From positions 1 to 62,373 of the forward strand of contig RPFO01000948.1 of the NCBI GenBank assembly GCA_009746045.1: a stretch of 62,373 bases of DNA, in the 5' to 3' direction. Shown here piece by piece: positions 10,753-21,866 of this stretch. Both the position numbers and the translations under genes were made by a program. Under the pieces are notes generated by a model. It made no database searches, was not told where the DNA came from, and saw only the letters and a list, made by a program, of their open reading frames with translations. The stretch comes from Mesostigma viride (Eukaryota > Streptophyta > Mesostigmatophyceae > Mesostigmatales > Mesostigmataceae). Each line of letters opens with the position of its first letter. Position 1 is the stretch's first letter.

Positions 10753-11205
10753 TCACGGACCAGGGTGGTGAGTTCAGGGGTGAGTTCCAGGAGTTGCTGG
10801 ATGGATGTCTTATTGATCACCGTCGCACTTCTCGGGAGCATCCTCAGGCCAATGGTTTGGCTGAGAGATTGGTGCAGACCGTCAAGCAGGCGCTGCGCAA
10901 GTGGAGCCTGCAGGTGCCGGAGTCGGCCAGGTGGGATCGCGAGTTGGCATGGATTGCCATGGGTTATCGCATGTCTCCCCAGGAGTCTCTCGCTACCTTC
11001 TCCCCGTATTTCCTTCTGTTCGGGCGTAATCCTCTTTTGCCTACGGAGGCACAGGTTGCGCACCCCGAACCCATGGCCTTCGACAACGCTCAGCAATTTT
11101 TGGTTGAGGTGCTGGCCAGGGCAGAGACTTTTAAGAAGGTCATGCCCATCGCGATGAACAACTTGTTCATTGCTCAGCACAGGGATCCCTGCGCTACGCT
11201 CAGCG
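10728..11205 (+). CDS. Integrase catalytic core, C-terminal half (shifted frame)
   Basis: Continues the integrase of the preceding frame after a one-base shift. TDQGGEF carries the second catalytic Asp, and HPQANGLAERLVQ carries the catalytic Glu in the usual HPQ-NG-E context. The rest matches the end of the RNase H-like integrase fold, including FGRNPLLP. It ends at a second one-base shift in the G run near 11208-11214. Both breaks are small enough to be sequencing errors, so the living element may have an intact integrase. Confidence 0.85.
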
Positions 11206-11686
11206 CCGGGGGGGCGCATACATGGCTCGCCAGCTGCGGTTTAGGCCAGGGCAGTATGTTTTCCTGCGCACTCAGCTGAAGCACACTTTGGATGTGGAGG
11301 CGGGGCCCACCATTTTGCGCATTGTGGCTATCAAACCATCGGGAGTGGCAATTTTGGAGGGCGCCGACGGGAGCCGTACGACTGACAACCTCAGCAATCT
11401 CAGTCCCTGCTCGCTGCCCAATTTGGTCCACGACCTCCAACCGCACACGTCTCGCCGAGTCAAGGACGCCCAGTGTCAGGTTTGTCACCGGGTCGATCAG
11501 GCGGAGTCCATGTTATTGTGTGATCAGTGTAACTGTGGTTGGCACATGCAGTGCTTGCAGCCAGTGGTCACCAGCATTCCGGAGGGGGATTGGTTTTGTC
11601 CAGTGTGCACCGCTGCGCAGTTTACCTCCCGCAGCTTGACTGCGGTCACCGCTGCCCTTGTCTTGGTACGATCGCTGTCTTCGTGA
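11205..11686 (+). CDS. Integrase C-terminal domain with PHD finger
   Basis: The first part resembles the SH3-like integrase tail of Ty3 elements (FRPGQYVFLRTQL, then a beta-rich stretch). It is followed by a C4HC3 PHD zinc finger: CQVCHRVDQAESMLLCDQC, then GWHMQC and WFCPVC. PHD fingers read histone H3 tails. At this position many Ty3 elements (chromoviruses) carry a chromodomain, so a role in steering integration to particular chromatin is a natural inference. The protein ends with a short hydrophobic tail before a stop at 11684-11686. The purine tract lies about 20 bases downstream. Confidence 0.88.
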
Positions 11687-11857
11687 TGGGGCCGGTCGCC
11701 AGCGAGGGGGGGAATCATGGGACAGGTCCTCGCCCACCCCACAGGGCATGCAGTTAAGGCAGGCACGTCAGCTCAGCTCATTTGGGTTTTACCAAATTAA
11801 GCTGAGTGGCCAGCCGCCATGGTGGCGCCGGAGATTGTGGCACGCAGACGCGACAGC
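11687..11857 (+). promoter_or_regulatory. Polypurine tract and possible LTR start
   Basis: GAGGGGGGAATCA, 20-30 bases after the pol stop, looks like the polypurine tract that primes plus-strand synthesis. TGGGACAGG directly after it would be a normal LTR beginning (TG). The 140 bases from here to 11857 have no counterpart at the left end of the element. Confidence 0.5.
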
Positions 11858-14800
11858 TGTCACGGACGCGAGCTATGTCATCCGGGCGGCGCCCACTATG
11901 CACAAGACCGGTGACGTGCGCAAGGAATTTGTTTTCTACGCATTTTCGACAAAGGCTAGTGACCGGGGGGGACACTAGCACTTGCAGCATAAGAGCGGAC
12001 GAAAGTGTACGTGCACGCGCGCCGGGCCAGGCACAGCTGGGCGCGCAGCACTGACTTGAGCGGACGGCAGCACAAGTGCGCAGCGTCGAGAGGATCATAC
12101 GCGTGTTAGTGGACAGCTGGAGCTGAAGCTGGACTGCTGGACTTCAACAGCGCCGAGGCTATTGACAGGCCAGGTGTCTTTGTGGTGTAGAATAGCGGGT
12201 CAACGTTATGAGGACTGGACAGAAAATGGAAAAGGACAATTTGCGGTGCGGAGCCAGATCGCTGGAATGAATGCGAAATCGCTGGCAGCCCTACAAAGGG
12301 ATTTCTTCTAGAAAGGAACGATTAGACGCAATGTTTGCTGGGCCACTCACACGCAAGGTGTGAGCGTGCAGATTGTCTGAAGGATATTATGCTTCGACCT
12401 TGCTGGACGTGACTCAATGTCGGACATTCCCAGGGACAGAAATGCCGGAGCCTCTAGGAGATGAGATCGGCAACAGGGTAGCAATTTAGATTTGTCGGGA
12501 TGCCTTCCTGCTTTTGTTGGCATGTGTGGTAGAAAGCCAGGACGGCAACTGGAATGCGGTTTCTATTTGCATGGTTCAGGCAGCAAGATAGTTTTGGCAT
12601 TCCTGGCTGGACTGACAAGTGTGGCGTGTGTCATGCGTGTGGCATGACGAATGGTTTGGTTCATAGTCGAAGAGGACTCTCACGCAGCGTGTAGTCTCTT
12701 CGAGTCTCTCGTTAGTGGCCTTCGTGTTTCTCCCTTTCCTTGGGAGCAAGGCCGGTAGCATGTCATGGAGCGCTGCCTAACTGCGGGCTCGTGAGCATGG
12801 AGTGCATCGATATTGAGACTATCAACGTGTTGTAATTGTATTAACTTTCTCAATAAATTCCGCATGTGCGGCTTCATCATCAGACTGTGCAAAGTGTGTG
12901 TTGTGAAAGCATTGTTCTATAGCAGGGGAGGCAAAAGCACCCTCTTGCACCATCATATTGTCGCAATTAGAGTAGTTGGAGCGTCTAGCTAACGCCCCAG
13001 CAAGGATATTCAAACGCGGCACGCGACGGTACACAAGGGGATCAAGAAGGTGGTCATCAGGCACGAGGGACAGTTCCTTGTCCTCGGCTGAGAGCCCTCT
13101 TTTCATTACTCGAAGAGACTAGCTCCATCTGCAAAGGAACATTTTCATTTCAGCAAAGAGAGACGGTGTGCAGTTTTCTGGGGAAGACTAGCACACATAG
13201 TGGCCTGATCAACCATTAAGTCTTTCAGATTAGACCGTTGCTACTTGGTAGTGGTTGTGGCAGTTTATGTCATATCACACTAGGTCGGTCACAGCGTTTT
13301 TGGCAAGCCACGCAGGCTGTGCCAACACGGGCGTCGACACCGACGGGCAGGAGCTCTCCAGGGTCGATACCACCATCAACATGTCAGGAACTGACCCCAC
13401 AGCATCAGGCAGTGGTGGGTCAGCGCCGGCAGCTACGGGCGGTCAAGCAACTGACCCGCCCAGCGGTCGTCTCGGCACTAGTGCGGACACCGCTTTGTTA
13501 GGTAATGGAGCGCCTTCCCTTTCTTCGGCAGGGGACGGTGGTGCTCTTACCCAAGTGCTGCGCCTGCTGCAAGAGCAAGCGGCAGAGCTGGCGGCACTCC
13601 GAGCTCAGCAAGCGACGCAGTTATCGCAACAGGCGACGCTTGTTGAAGAAACTGTGCGACTTGCTTTGGAGCGCGCGGAATCTACGGCTGAAGCGAGGCG
13701 TGCTACGGAGCGCGCTGAGCAACGGCGGCAGGAGGAGGCAACCACGGAAGCTGCACGCGCCTGCCAAGCTGCGGCCCAACGCGACGCCGAGGCCAGGCAG
13801 GCTGCCGACGAGGAGGCCGCTGCCGAGGAAGCGCGGCGACATGAGGCGCTGCGTGACCAACGCGGACACTTCGACGAAGAGCGCAGTGGGACAGGTCCAC
13901 TACGCAACGTTGAGCCCAGTCAGCCACGCGTCGGACCAAGCGGTCAACGGCGGGGCGACGGGGAAATGGCGCAGGATGACGAGCTGCAGCCGAACGTCGG
14001 TCGGGTAGGCACCCGGTCGACTGCCGACGCATCTTATACGCTGGGGGGGAACCTACGGGCACCCAACCAAGGCACGTTATCGTGGCGCGGCGGGTATGGT
14101 GCAGCCCCCAGGGGGGGAGCATCAGGTGGCTTGTTTAGCACAGGTCGGCCACCCATGACGGCGGCAGCAACGCCGTTGGGTGGCACCGCAGGGCGGCCCA
14201 GGCTTGGCGGCACTCGGTCAGACTTCGGCTGGGGCCAAGTCGATCGGGAGGTAGCCAGCATACCATGGGGTGAGGGCGACGACGTCCAGCGACCCCACCG
14301 CATGCCATACGGCGTGCATGGCGAATCCACTCGTGTGCCATCGCTGCCCAAGGTGGAGCTTCGCGAGAAGTTCACCTCAGCAGGCACGGGTGCGACTTTA
14401 GAGGAAGCCTATGAGCTCTTCCGAGCTCATTGTAACACTTATCGTTATGCCTCGGGGTATCCTCTTCGCCATGAGATGGTGATGGATTTTATTCACCTTT
14501 TTTTCCATGACCTGACCAAGAAGAAGGTCCAGGTTTTGGTCCAGCATTACCGAGCGCTTGTGGACCGATGTCATCGCACGGACATATGGTTTGCGCTCAC
14601 GGACATGGGCACACCGGATCTCGACTCGATCATCTTCGATGTCGACCCGGCAGAGCAGCTGTGGCAGCAACTGCGGCTGGAGTACCCAGTTGAGCACGTC
14701 AAGGCCATCGCGGAATGGAATGGAGCGTTCACCGTCGCCGAGGGTGAGGATCCGGCTTTCTCCCTTGACCGGCTTCTCGCGTTTGCGGGCAAAGTGCCTG

Positions 14801-15587
14801 ATTATACGCAGACCAAGGCTTGCCGGTTATGGCGGAGTGCAGTGCCCCTGCTGGCCATCGATCTTCCGGAGCCGCCCGGTGGGGAGTGGACTTTGGTGAC
14901 TCTCTGTGCAGCATTCAAGCGGCTGCTCAGGAAGCGTGCGGAAGGCGAGAAGGGTATCTCGTCTGAGCTGGCTGAGATGCGCAAGAAGATGGCTGAGATG
15001 GAGAAGGCCATCGCGGTCAAGGGTGGCCAGCGGCTGCCTGGTGCGGGGCGCGGTGAATATGTCGGCACTCAGGGTGGTGGCAACGCCGGTCACGGGGGCA
15101 GCGGCGGTGGCGGTCAGGGTGGCAGTGGCGGTGTCAGTCGTGGTGGCGGCGGCAGTGGCTACGGTGGTCGGGGTCGCGGTGGTGGTCGAGGCGGAGGCGG
15201 TCGTCCGCCGTCATCGGATGGGACTCAGGAACCGCAGGGCGTGCAAGGCGCGCTGGGCGCACCCACCCCGTCACGCGGTAAATGTTACCTTTGCGACAAG
15301 GATGGGCACCTTAGTCGCGAGTGTCCAAGCCGCTGCACGAAGCCGCATGGGGCAGACACGAAGTGGCACCTGATGAACAAGTGTCCAGCCGCGGGCATCA
15401 AGACGGTCCACTTCGCCGAGATGGCGGGCAAGACCGACTCGATGGAAGCCCAGGTGGCTGCCATCAAGCATGGTGAGGAGGCGACGGCGCCCCCCAACCA
15501 ATTTGCGACGGTGTACCGGGAGGACCCATTCTGGGCGCCCATGCCGGGTGACGTCGAGATCAACGCTGCGGAGGCTACCAAAGGCAA
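11858..15587 (+). repeat. Long terminal direct repeat, right copy
   Basis: Second copy of the leader-gag region, starting TGTCACGG exactly as the left copy does. The AATAAA is at 12852-12857. It ends inside gag-pol, just after the reading ATKGN, where host repeat sequence resumes. The homology breaks at the same base at which the host repeat begins. Confidence 0.88.
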
Positions 15588-15645
15588 CAACTTGTTCGGC
15601 GTACCACTAGCTCGTGGATGTCACCATTGTAATTTTGAGTTGTAA
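13381..15645 (+). CDS. Gag, intact right copy, 3'-truncated Gag-Pol
   Basis: Same protein as the left Gag, but open from the MSGTDP start through the coiled coil, capsid-like region, Gly/Arg-rich stretch and CCHC knuckle into the first protease-proximal residues (YREDPFWAPMPGDVEI). It then reads about 18 residues of host DNA before a stop. An upstream in-frame ATG at 13255 also exists. This copy shows that Gag and Pol lie in one frame and that the left copy is broken by run-length changes. It lacks all enzymatic parts. Confidence 0.85.
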   Translation: MSGTDPTASGSGGSAPAATGGQATDPPSGRLGTSADTALLGNGAPSLSSAGDGGALTQVLRLLQEQAAELAALRAQQATQLSQQATLVEETVRLALERAESTAEARRATERAEQRRQEEATTEAARACQAAAQRDAEARQAADEEAAAEEARRHEALRDQRGHFDEERSGTGPLRNVEPSQPRVGPSGQRRGDGEMAQDDELQPNVGRVGTRSTADASYTLGGNLRAPNQGTLSWRGGYGAAPRGGASGGLFSTGRPPMTAAATPLGGTAGRPRLGGTRSDFGWGQVDREVASIPWGEGDDVQRPHRMPYGVHGESTRVPSLPKVELREKFTSAGTGATLEEAYELFRAHCNTYRYASGYPLRHEMVMDFIHLFFHDLTKKKVQVLVQHYRALVDRCHRTDIWFALTDMGTPDLDSIIFDVDPAEQLWQQLRLEYPVEHVKAIAEWNGAFTVAEGEDPAFSLDRLLAFAGKVPDYTQTKACRLWRSAVPLLAIDLPEPPGGEWTLVTLCAAFKRLLRKRAEGEKGISSELAEMRKKMAEMEKAIAVKGGQRLPGAGRGEYVGTQGGGNAGHGGSGGGGQGGSGGVSRGGGGSGYGGRGRGGGRGGGGRPPSSDGTQEPQGVQGALGAPTPSRGKCYLCDKDGHLSRECPSRCTKPHGADTKWHLMNKCPAAGIKTVHFAEMAGKTDSMEAQVAAIKHGEEATAPPNQFATVYREDPFWAPMPGDVEINAAEATKGNNLFGVPLARGCHHCNFEL

Positions 15646-16190
15646 CAGCATTTCTCGGAGCCAACGGCCGTTGGACTTCGAAAAACTGATAGCCTTGTCT
15701 GAAGGTGTGTGCGTGAATGGCACATGTGCATCGTCGGGGGGAGTTTTCTCAAGAGCCACATGTGGTAGTGTAAGGTGGGCATGCTTAGTGCGTACGGGTG
15801 GGAGGGACAAGAGGTGCAGAAGTTGACGGCTTTTGACCTTGGGAAATGACACGGCACACATAAGACAACAAAGTGATAATTTTAATGTCTTTACGGGTGT
15901 ACTGTCAATTTCTCCGAGCCAACGGCCGTTGGACTCTCGAAACTCTCCTGTCTACAAAGTGTGTGCGTGCGATGGCACTTGTTCCATGTGCCGGGGGGGG
16001 GTGAGAAATCTGTCGTTCATTAATTTGTGCCTCGTCGGGGTGGGCATGCATGAATTTGTGCCTCGTCGGGGTGGACATGCATGAAAGCATTTTCATTGGT
16101 ACTCGGGGTTCAATATTTTTGTCTTGCTGTTGAAACGTCGACGTGCTCTTCTCCTGCTCTTTTTTTTTCCTACTCAACGGCCGTTGGTGC
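15590..16190 (+). repeat. Diverged tandem copies of the 150-bp host repeat family
   Basis: The segment resumes the interrupted host repeat and then shows two further diverged units. Each has TTTCTCSGAGCCAACGGCC, followed about 45-60 bases later by GTGTGTGCGTG, ATGGCAC and a G-run (15650-15745 and 15908-16000). A third palindrome lies at 16175. A 30-bp duplication (TGCCTCGTCGGGGTGG) occurs at about 16027-16080. No coding region is supported. Confidence 0.7.
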
Positions 16191-16912
16191 TTTTAAACTT
16201 GCCCAGCGTTATGACTAGGATGCCCTTCTTTACTGCTAGCCACCGCCCCTTGTGTACAATGCTAGAATTAGGCCGGGGTAATGGTACACGTCCACCGCGT
16301 CCCCAGTGCAAGGTTCGTGAATGCGCTGGTTCGTAAAAAATTCGGCACTTGGAAGGTTCGAACACCTGACCCCACTTTCGTTATTTCAACATGCCCTGAA
16401 CGAAAAAGCTGCGTAAAGGATACATTAACCGTTCCCTGTTATTCTTGATTATATTATTGCGATATCATGGACGTACACACGCGGTTGGTGGTCCGTACTT
16501 GCCAACTGCACTTGCAAACTGACTGACTGACTGCCTCCGTTACGCACTTGCGTGTGTTTCCGTACTTGCCAACTGAACTTGCAAACTGACTGAATGACTG
16601 CCTCCGTTACGACTAACAAGTGAACGACGAGTGAGCTACTAAAGTTTTGTTCAGTTCATTGTGTCTATATGTACATAGCCGTTTCTTCAAAACCGTTGCG
16701 TGGATACCTTGATTCTGGGTTCGCTGATACTTGTTTCCCATTTTAAATCTCCCGTCCATAATTGGATACATGTAATGTAGGAGGATACCCACTTGCCCGA
16801 AATCCGCGTAACGGGTGATTAGTACTGCTGTAAGCGGAACCACAGACAAATCTGTCTAACGGGCTAACATTTTTTTTTTTGGAGACTATATCGATGTGCA
16901 CATGTCAGTTGG

Positions 16913-16943
16913 CTAAGCTTAGCCGCCTAGCGGCTAAGCTTAG
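16913..16943. repeat. Perfect 14-bp stem hairpin
   Basis: CTAAGCTTAGCCGC, loop CTA, then its exact complement. An AT-rich stretch follows. It may be the end of a small element or an extruding cruciform. No neighbouring gene explains it. Confidence 0.8.
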
Positions 16944-19900
16944 GTAAGGTTTACGAAAATTTTCAAACTTTTCATTAAAATTATATTAAAATATTTAAGC
17001 GCGACGCACAGCGTCTCCACAGACATTTTTCTACCTACAAAAGTCATACAATGTTAATCATGATTCTGGCGCTGTCACAAGGTCCGGCCGGCGACTTGCG
17101 CCGGAAATGCGCGGACTACACAAAGTAATTTGGCACACGGCCACGTCCAGGCTGTTTCCTCACGTGACTTAGTGTTTTCCTGTTGACATCATGCCCATTT
17201 AATATTAATGCTGCTGTTACCCTGCTCATGACCATGCCCTGAATTCCATTCTTTGGTTTAGTGTTTTCTTGTTTAGGGGCTGGCATGCATGCGTTGCCGT
17301 TGACATGCCATGGATGAAAAACGCCAAGAAGAGTATATGGCCCCGCTGCCACCAAAAAGCACCTGGTTGATCAACCAAGGGGATAGCCTGCACAGTGAGA
17401 CACAAACACAGCAGACCCAGCAAAGCAAAATTCAGGTTGTAAGCGAGTGGAGATTACTTTTGACATGCTTGATGAAGAAATATATAACACACCTTCTATT
17501 GTCACACCTGCTATAAACAAATAGTTGATTGATCACCTTATACACCACGTAAACATGCTAGCAGACGCGCTCTTCAGTCCAGTGAAAATCCACGTGCGAA
17601 GCCAGTCAGCTTACGCAGAAAGCACCATGAATGTAAATGACGCCCCAAACCCGTGACCAGGCAAGCATCCAGAGGGGCTTTCCAAGCCCAGTATATTCCA
17701 GAAAAAAGCATCACAGATCCTTGGGCAACCGAACGGACGTTAACGGACATTCGAAGGACCATGAAGATGGCGTCCTGCACGGCTAAGAAAATAAAACGCA
17801 ACGCTACGCTATGTCTTTGCTGCGACTAGGTGGATTCGGTGAAAAGGAAAGAACGCAACCATGAAAATGCATCAGAAAGAGAGCAGGTAGTACCCCGGTA
17901 GGTAGTACGCCTCACCATCGGCATCGCCAGTTACGTCCCGTGGCAAAAAATCCAGCGTTCTTTCCAATATGATGACACCAGAAACTCGTCGGCCCCACCC
18001 CACGCCTTCCACGAACAGCAAACTGATTTTACTAGGCACCCAGTACGTAAAGCAATTAAGCATGATACTATACCTAAATTCCTATAATAGAATACCTAAA
18101 TCTACAACGACATTCCATTTCCAGGTCGCCATAGCGACGCGGACCTCTCCCACGCAGGTATCACTCCGTTGACGCACCTCCAGCTCAGAAAATTTTGTAC
18201 TTGCTCTTCAAACATAAAATTTTGACGTATAAAACCATGGCTGCGCATTCCCCATCCCAATTTTCTAGCGTACGTTTCCTGCCATCGCCAGCCAGCAAAT
18301 TGCTCGCGGAGCACGTCACTTTGTTTTTCGTCCGGCGGCGTGGCCTGCGGCTGCGTCGTTTCGGTGGTCTTATCGATTTCGGGTCGTTTCCGTTGGATTT
18401 GTGACCGTTGGGGCCGAAGGCCGTTTGTTTTCCGTAGTTTGCTTGTTTTGTATTGGTTGTTTGGTGATTTAGTATTTGTACGGACGACCCGAGCCGCTAA
18501 CTTAGCGGGTTTATCGCGTCCGTTGGATCCATCATCGGACGCTCCAGATTGTCGGCGGCTAACGTTTTAACTTTTTTCATTTTGCCTTCGTACTGGTTTT
18601 TGCACGCAGGACGCCATTCGCAACACCGCCTGACGGAGTCGGATGGACCGGACGTGCGTGAGGCTGCTGTTCACAGTCGTGAAGTTGGCAGACATTAATA
18701 TCAACACGGTCACGAGAATTCGTCCAGAGAATAATTGATGCTTGTGACGTGCTCGACGGCTGCGATGACCGAGATGATGCGTGTAGTGCACAGCGTCCGA
18801 GACGTCGCGACACCCGTGGCTGTCCTGTTGATGCGAACGCACGGTGACGAGACGGAGCCCATTATATAGGTGGATTACAAGTTAGAACGGCCCTCGCGGT
18901 TGCACTGTTTAATCGCGAACGTGGATTTTGCGGAGCCGACGGCCGTTGGGGATTGGAAATCTGATGATATCGGGGCTGCGCACGACATCGAGGAACTGGG
19001 GATCGACGTAGGTCTACAGGCTCACTTGTCCGTCAACATGTATGGCCTCGCTTGACTGTCATCATCTTGACATGTACATAACTAGTTCATATACCATGCA
19101 TTTGACACTGCCTGCACGTGGATTTTCCAGACATACATTGAGGGTAATTATAACTCGAAAGCACTACGTACGATTGAGACGTCCGGTCGTAGAGCAGATG
19201 CACTGGAGCTTTCTGATCTTCCAATTGATGGGTCTGTAATTATGTAAGATATTCAGATATCGCGATGACTCGAGCATCGATGCATGGAATGTAATAATGT
19301 ATTTCATTCAATTATACATCCAATTTAACTCCGCAAGTGAGGGGCACACATGTCCATCAGCCCGAGACAACATTTCCCAAGTAATTTTCGATTAGTGATT
19401 TAGTGTGGGCCTTCCCCAATGCACGACGGTATTGGACGGAGTTCCCGGTCTGGCAAGCGGATTTTGGATCTCACGTTCAGAAAAGGGCCTGGGTACACGA
19501 CGCGGCGCGACGTATGTTGTAAAATGGCTCGCAGAAAAGGAACCGTGGCGACTATTTGGCGCCGCGTCGGTCTTGACGTTGTTTGCTCCGTTGGATCTGC
19601 ATCTACCGCTGGCGTGGGTTGTTTCGAAACCCGGTCGATGAGATTTTACGGAGAAGTAGGGTATATAAGTGATCTTTGTTGTTTCCTTGATATAAGTGAT
19701 CCTTTTTTGACCAAGCGGTGAACTGAATGTAGAAGTCGGAATAAATGTTTTTTTAATTAGAACGCGATATATCGCGTTGTAAGCTTTTTTTAGAACGCGT
19801 ATAGCACCTAAGGAATTTTTTTTTTCATGGTCATGTATATACTTTCCTGAAAGCCCATAAATCAAAGGATTTTTTGAGCTACTCAGACCTACAAAATGCT

Positions 19901-21689
19901 AATTCATTAGAGAGATACACTGGTTTGAATACAGGGGGGTCTGACCATGACCGCGATTTCTTGACCCTAGGTCACAAGTCATGTGCTTATTCACAAATGG
20001 TTCATGAAAAAAATCTGGCTTCTTGCACGAGCTATGGGCAACATATGCAGGCTCTGCGAAACAAAACTCAGGCCCATTGGGCCACTGGAGCTATTTTTCA
20101 TTAGCATCACAATTACAACGCAGTACAACGCAGTGGGAAAAATGAGAGCCCTTCACAACATGACGCAACGACATGAGCCCCATAAACGGGGCCATAGTGA
20201 GCTTGGAGGGTCAAAACGTTGAAAATAGGTGTTGTATAAGTTATACAGCATCAAACATGCATCAAACATCATGACTGGATGACCTAATATGACTGAATCA
20301 GGCAGCCATAGCCAAAGCATCATCCACTCTCACAACGTGTTGAGCACATGCCTCGTGGGAACGGAGGTGCTGGGTTTTCATTCCATAACGCGTGCAATAC
20401 TGAAAGAAAGAGGCACGTGTAATGCAAGGCTTGGATAGGTTGAGTGATCCATGAGCTTACATGCAGGCAAAGATGACGCTGGAATGCATGCTAGCAAATG
20501 GTGGCAAGATGCTAACAACACATGATTATACACCATGATTATGGGCACCTAGCTGGTCTTCTTGCACAATCAACGCAGTATAAACCATCAACATCCAATC
20601 CTCACGATATATGCACGGCTTGACGACGTATACAGCACCTAAATACTGCACAACTGCAACCTGCTATGGCTGACATGCAAGCAACGTCGAGTAGGATGGC
20701 GGTCTTAGAGAGGCTGGGCAGAGGTCGGTAGAAATAAGTGGAAAACTGGCAGAAACTAGGTAGAAACACGATATACTTACGCCTGCAAGCACTATTGAGC
20801 CGGTGGCAGAGGCCATTTCCAGGAAAATACAGCATACCGTAGCAATAGCCACGGTCACGCCTTACGCTATTTGCAGGCACCATCATGCCCGGCGCTACCC
20901 AATAAAAGTCTGCACAATTCTCGGTTTAGCCGAGAGTCCGGACGTTCGGAATGAATAAACATGTGTTAAGAAGTCGAAACACCATGGAAATACCAAGCAT
21001 GGTGCCGCAGCAGACCCGAGTCTTGACGTAATAATATGTATGCCGGTTTCCAGGGTTTCCGCATGAAAGTTGGGTGAGAAACTGGAAAAAACTACGTTTC
21101 CTTTGCCCCAGTACCTCAACAAACTCGTAGAAACCTAATTATCAACCTTTGAACGCATCATCATGGTCGTGCCACCCAACAGCCACTGAAATTCGCGCGA
21201 AAACTGGCGAGATCTACCTGCCGCCATCGCCGTCGTCTTCACCTTCGTCCCGCGAAAATGCCTGATTTCAGTGGTACATATTTGTTTGCAGCTGTCACAA
21301 AAAAAATACCAAAAATACCAGGATTTTTTCTTGAATTCTATGAGATGTTTCTGACCTATCTTGAAAGTTTCAGACCAAAAATCGCATGTTTAATAGGTTT
21401 GCCACGTGTCAGATTACAACGCGATACATCGCGTTCTAACCCTACAACGCGATGTATCGCGTTGTAAAAAAACACGGGTTAAACGGTCTGACACGTTGTC
21501 GTACTATACTACAACTTAACGCCAATAGAAACTCGCCTCCGAAAATATATCTGGATAGAGGCATGCCTCTTATTTAATTTCAAGGTACCTCTTATTTAAT
21601 CTCGGGCGGCGCCCTCCGAGAACTTGAGAATTTGAGAACCGGACTCGTGGGAGTCGGGGTAAAATTGGCAGTTGACAGCAAGATCGAGT

Positions 21690-21866
21690 TATCAAAGAGA
21701 CAACCAGCGCAGGCCAGAAATCGGGAGAATCCGGACCATGGTAGCTCGAGCCTGCCGTTATCTTTTCCGCGTTTTCGAGTCGTTCAGGATGATGAAGATG
21801 AATGGTGATGGAAATGTGTATCCTTGTGCATTGAAATTATGGCTGGCTTACGTGTGGAGCGACTAT
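21690..21866 (+). repeat. Dispersed 177-bp repeat, copy 1
   Basis: Starts ATCAAAGAGACAACCAGCGC and ends at GTGTGGAGCGACTA. It is nearly identical to 33732-33908, and about 135 bases of it recur inverted at 37993-38128. In the latter two places it follows the LINE 3' tail, so it may be the extreme 3' end of a LINE or a SINE sharing that end. All copies keep a short frame beginning MVARACRYL. Confidence 0.85.

Larger units (their letters stand above)
2138..15589 (+). mobile_element. Ty3/gypsy-type retrotransposon with second leader-gag copy
   Basis: The order leader, Gag with zinc knuckle, aspartic protease, DNA methyltransferase domain, reverse transcriptase, RNase H, integrase and PHD finger marks a Ty3/gypsy (Metaviridae-type) element, since integrase follows RNase H. 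After pol, the leader-gag region occurs again with only about a dozen differences over 3.7 kb, so the insertion is very recent. The block starts TGTCAC and ends AACA. It is bounded by ACTT (2134-2137 and 15590-15593), inside a host repeat that joins perfectly if the block is removed. A purine tract (GAGGGGGGAA, about 11706-11715) suggests that the canonical LTR starts near 11719, in which case the left LTR lacks its first 140 bases. Confidence 0.9.

Noticed and set aside
16335-16370. tRNA T-arm-like GGTTCGAACACC
   Set aside because: The loop and stem lengths are wrong and no D-arm, anticodon arm or acceptor pair can be found.
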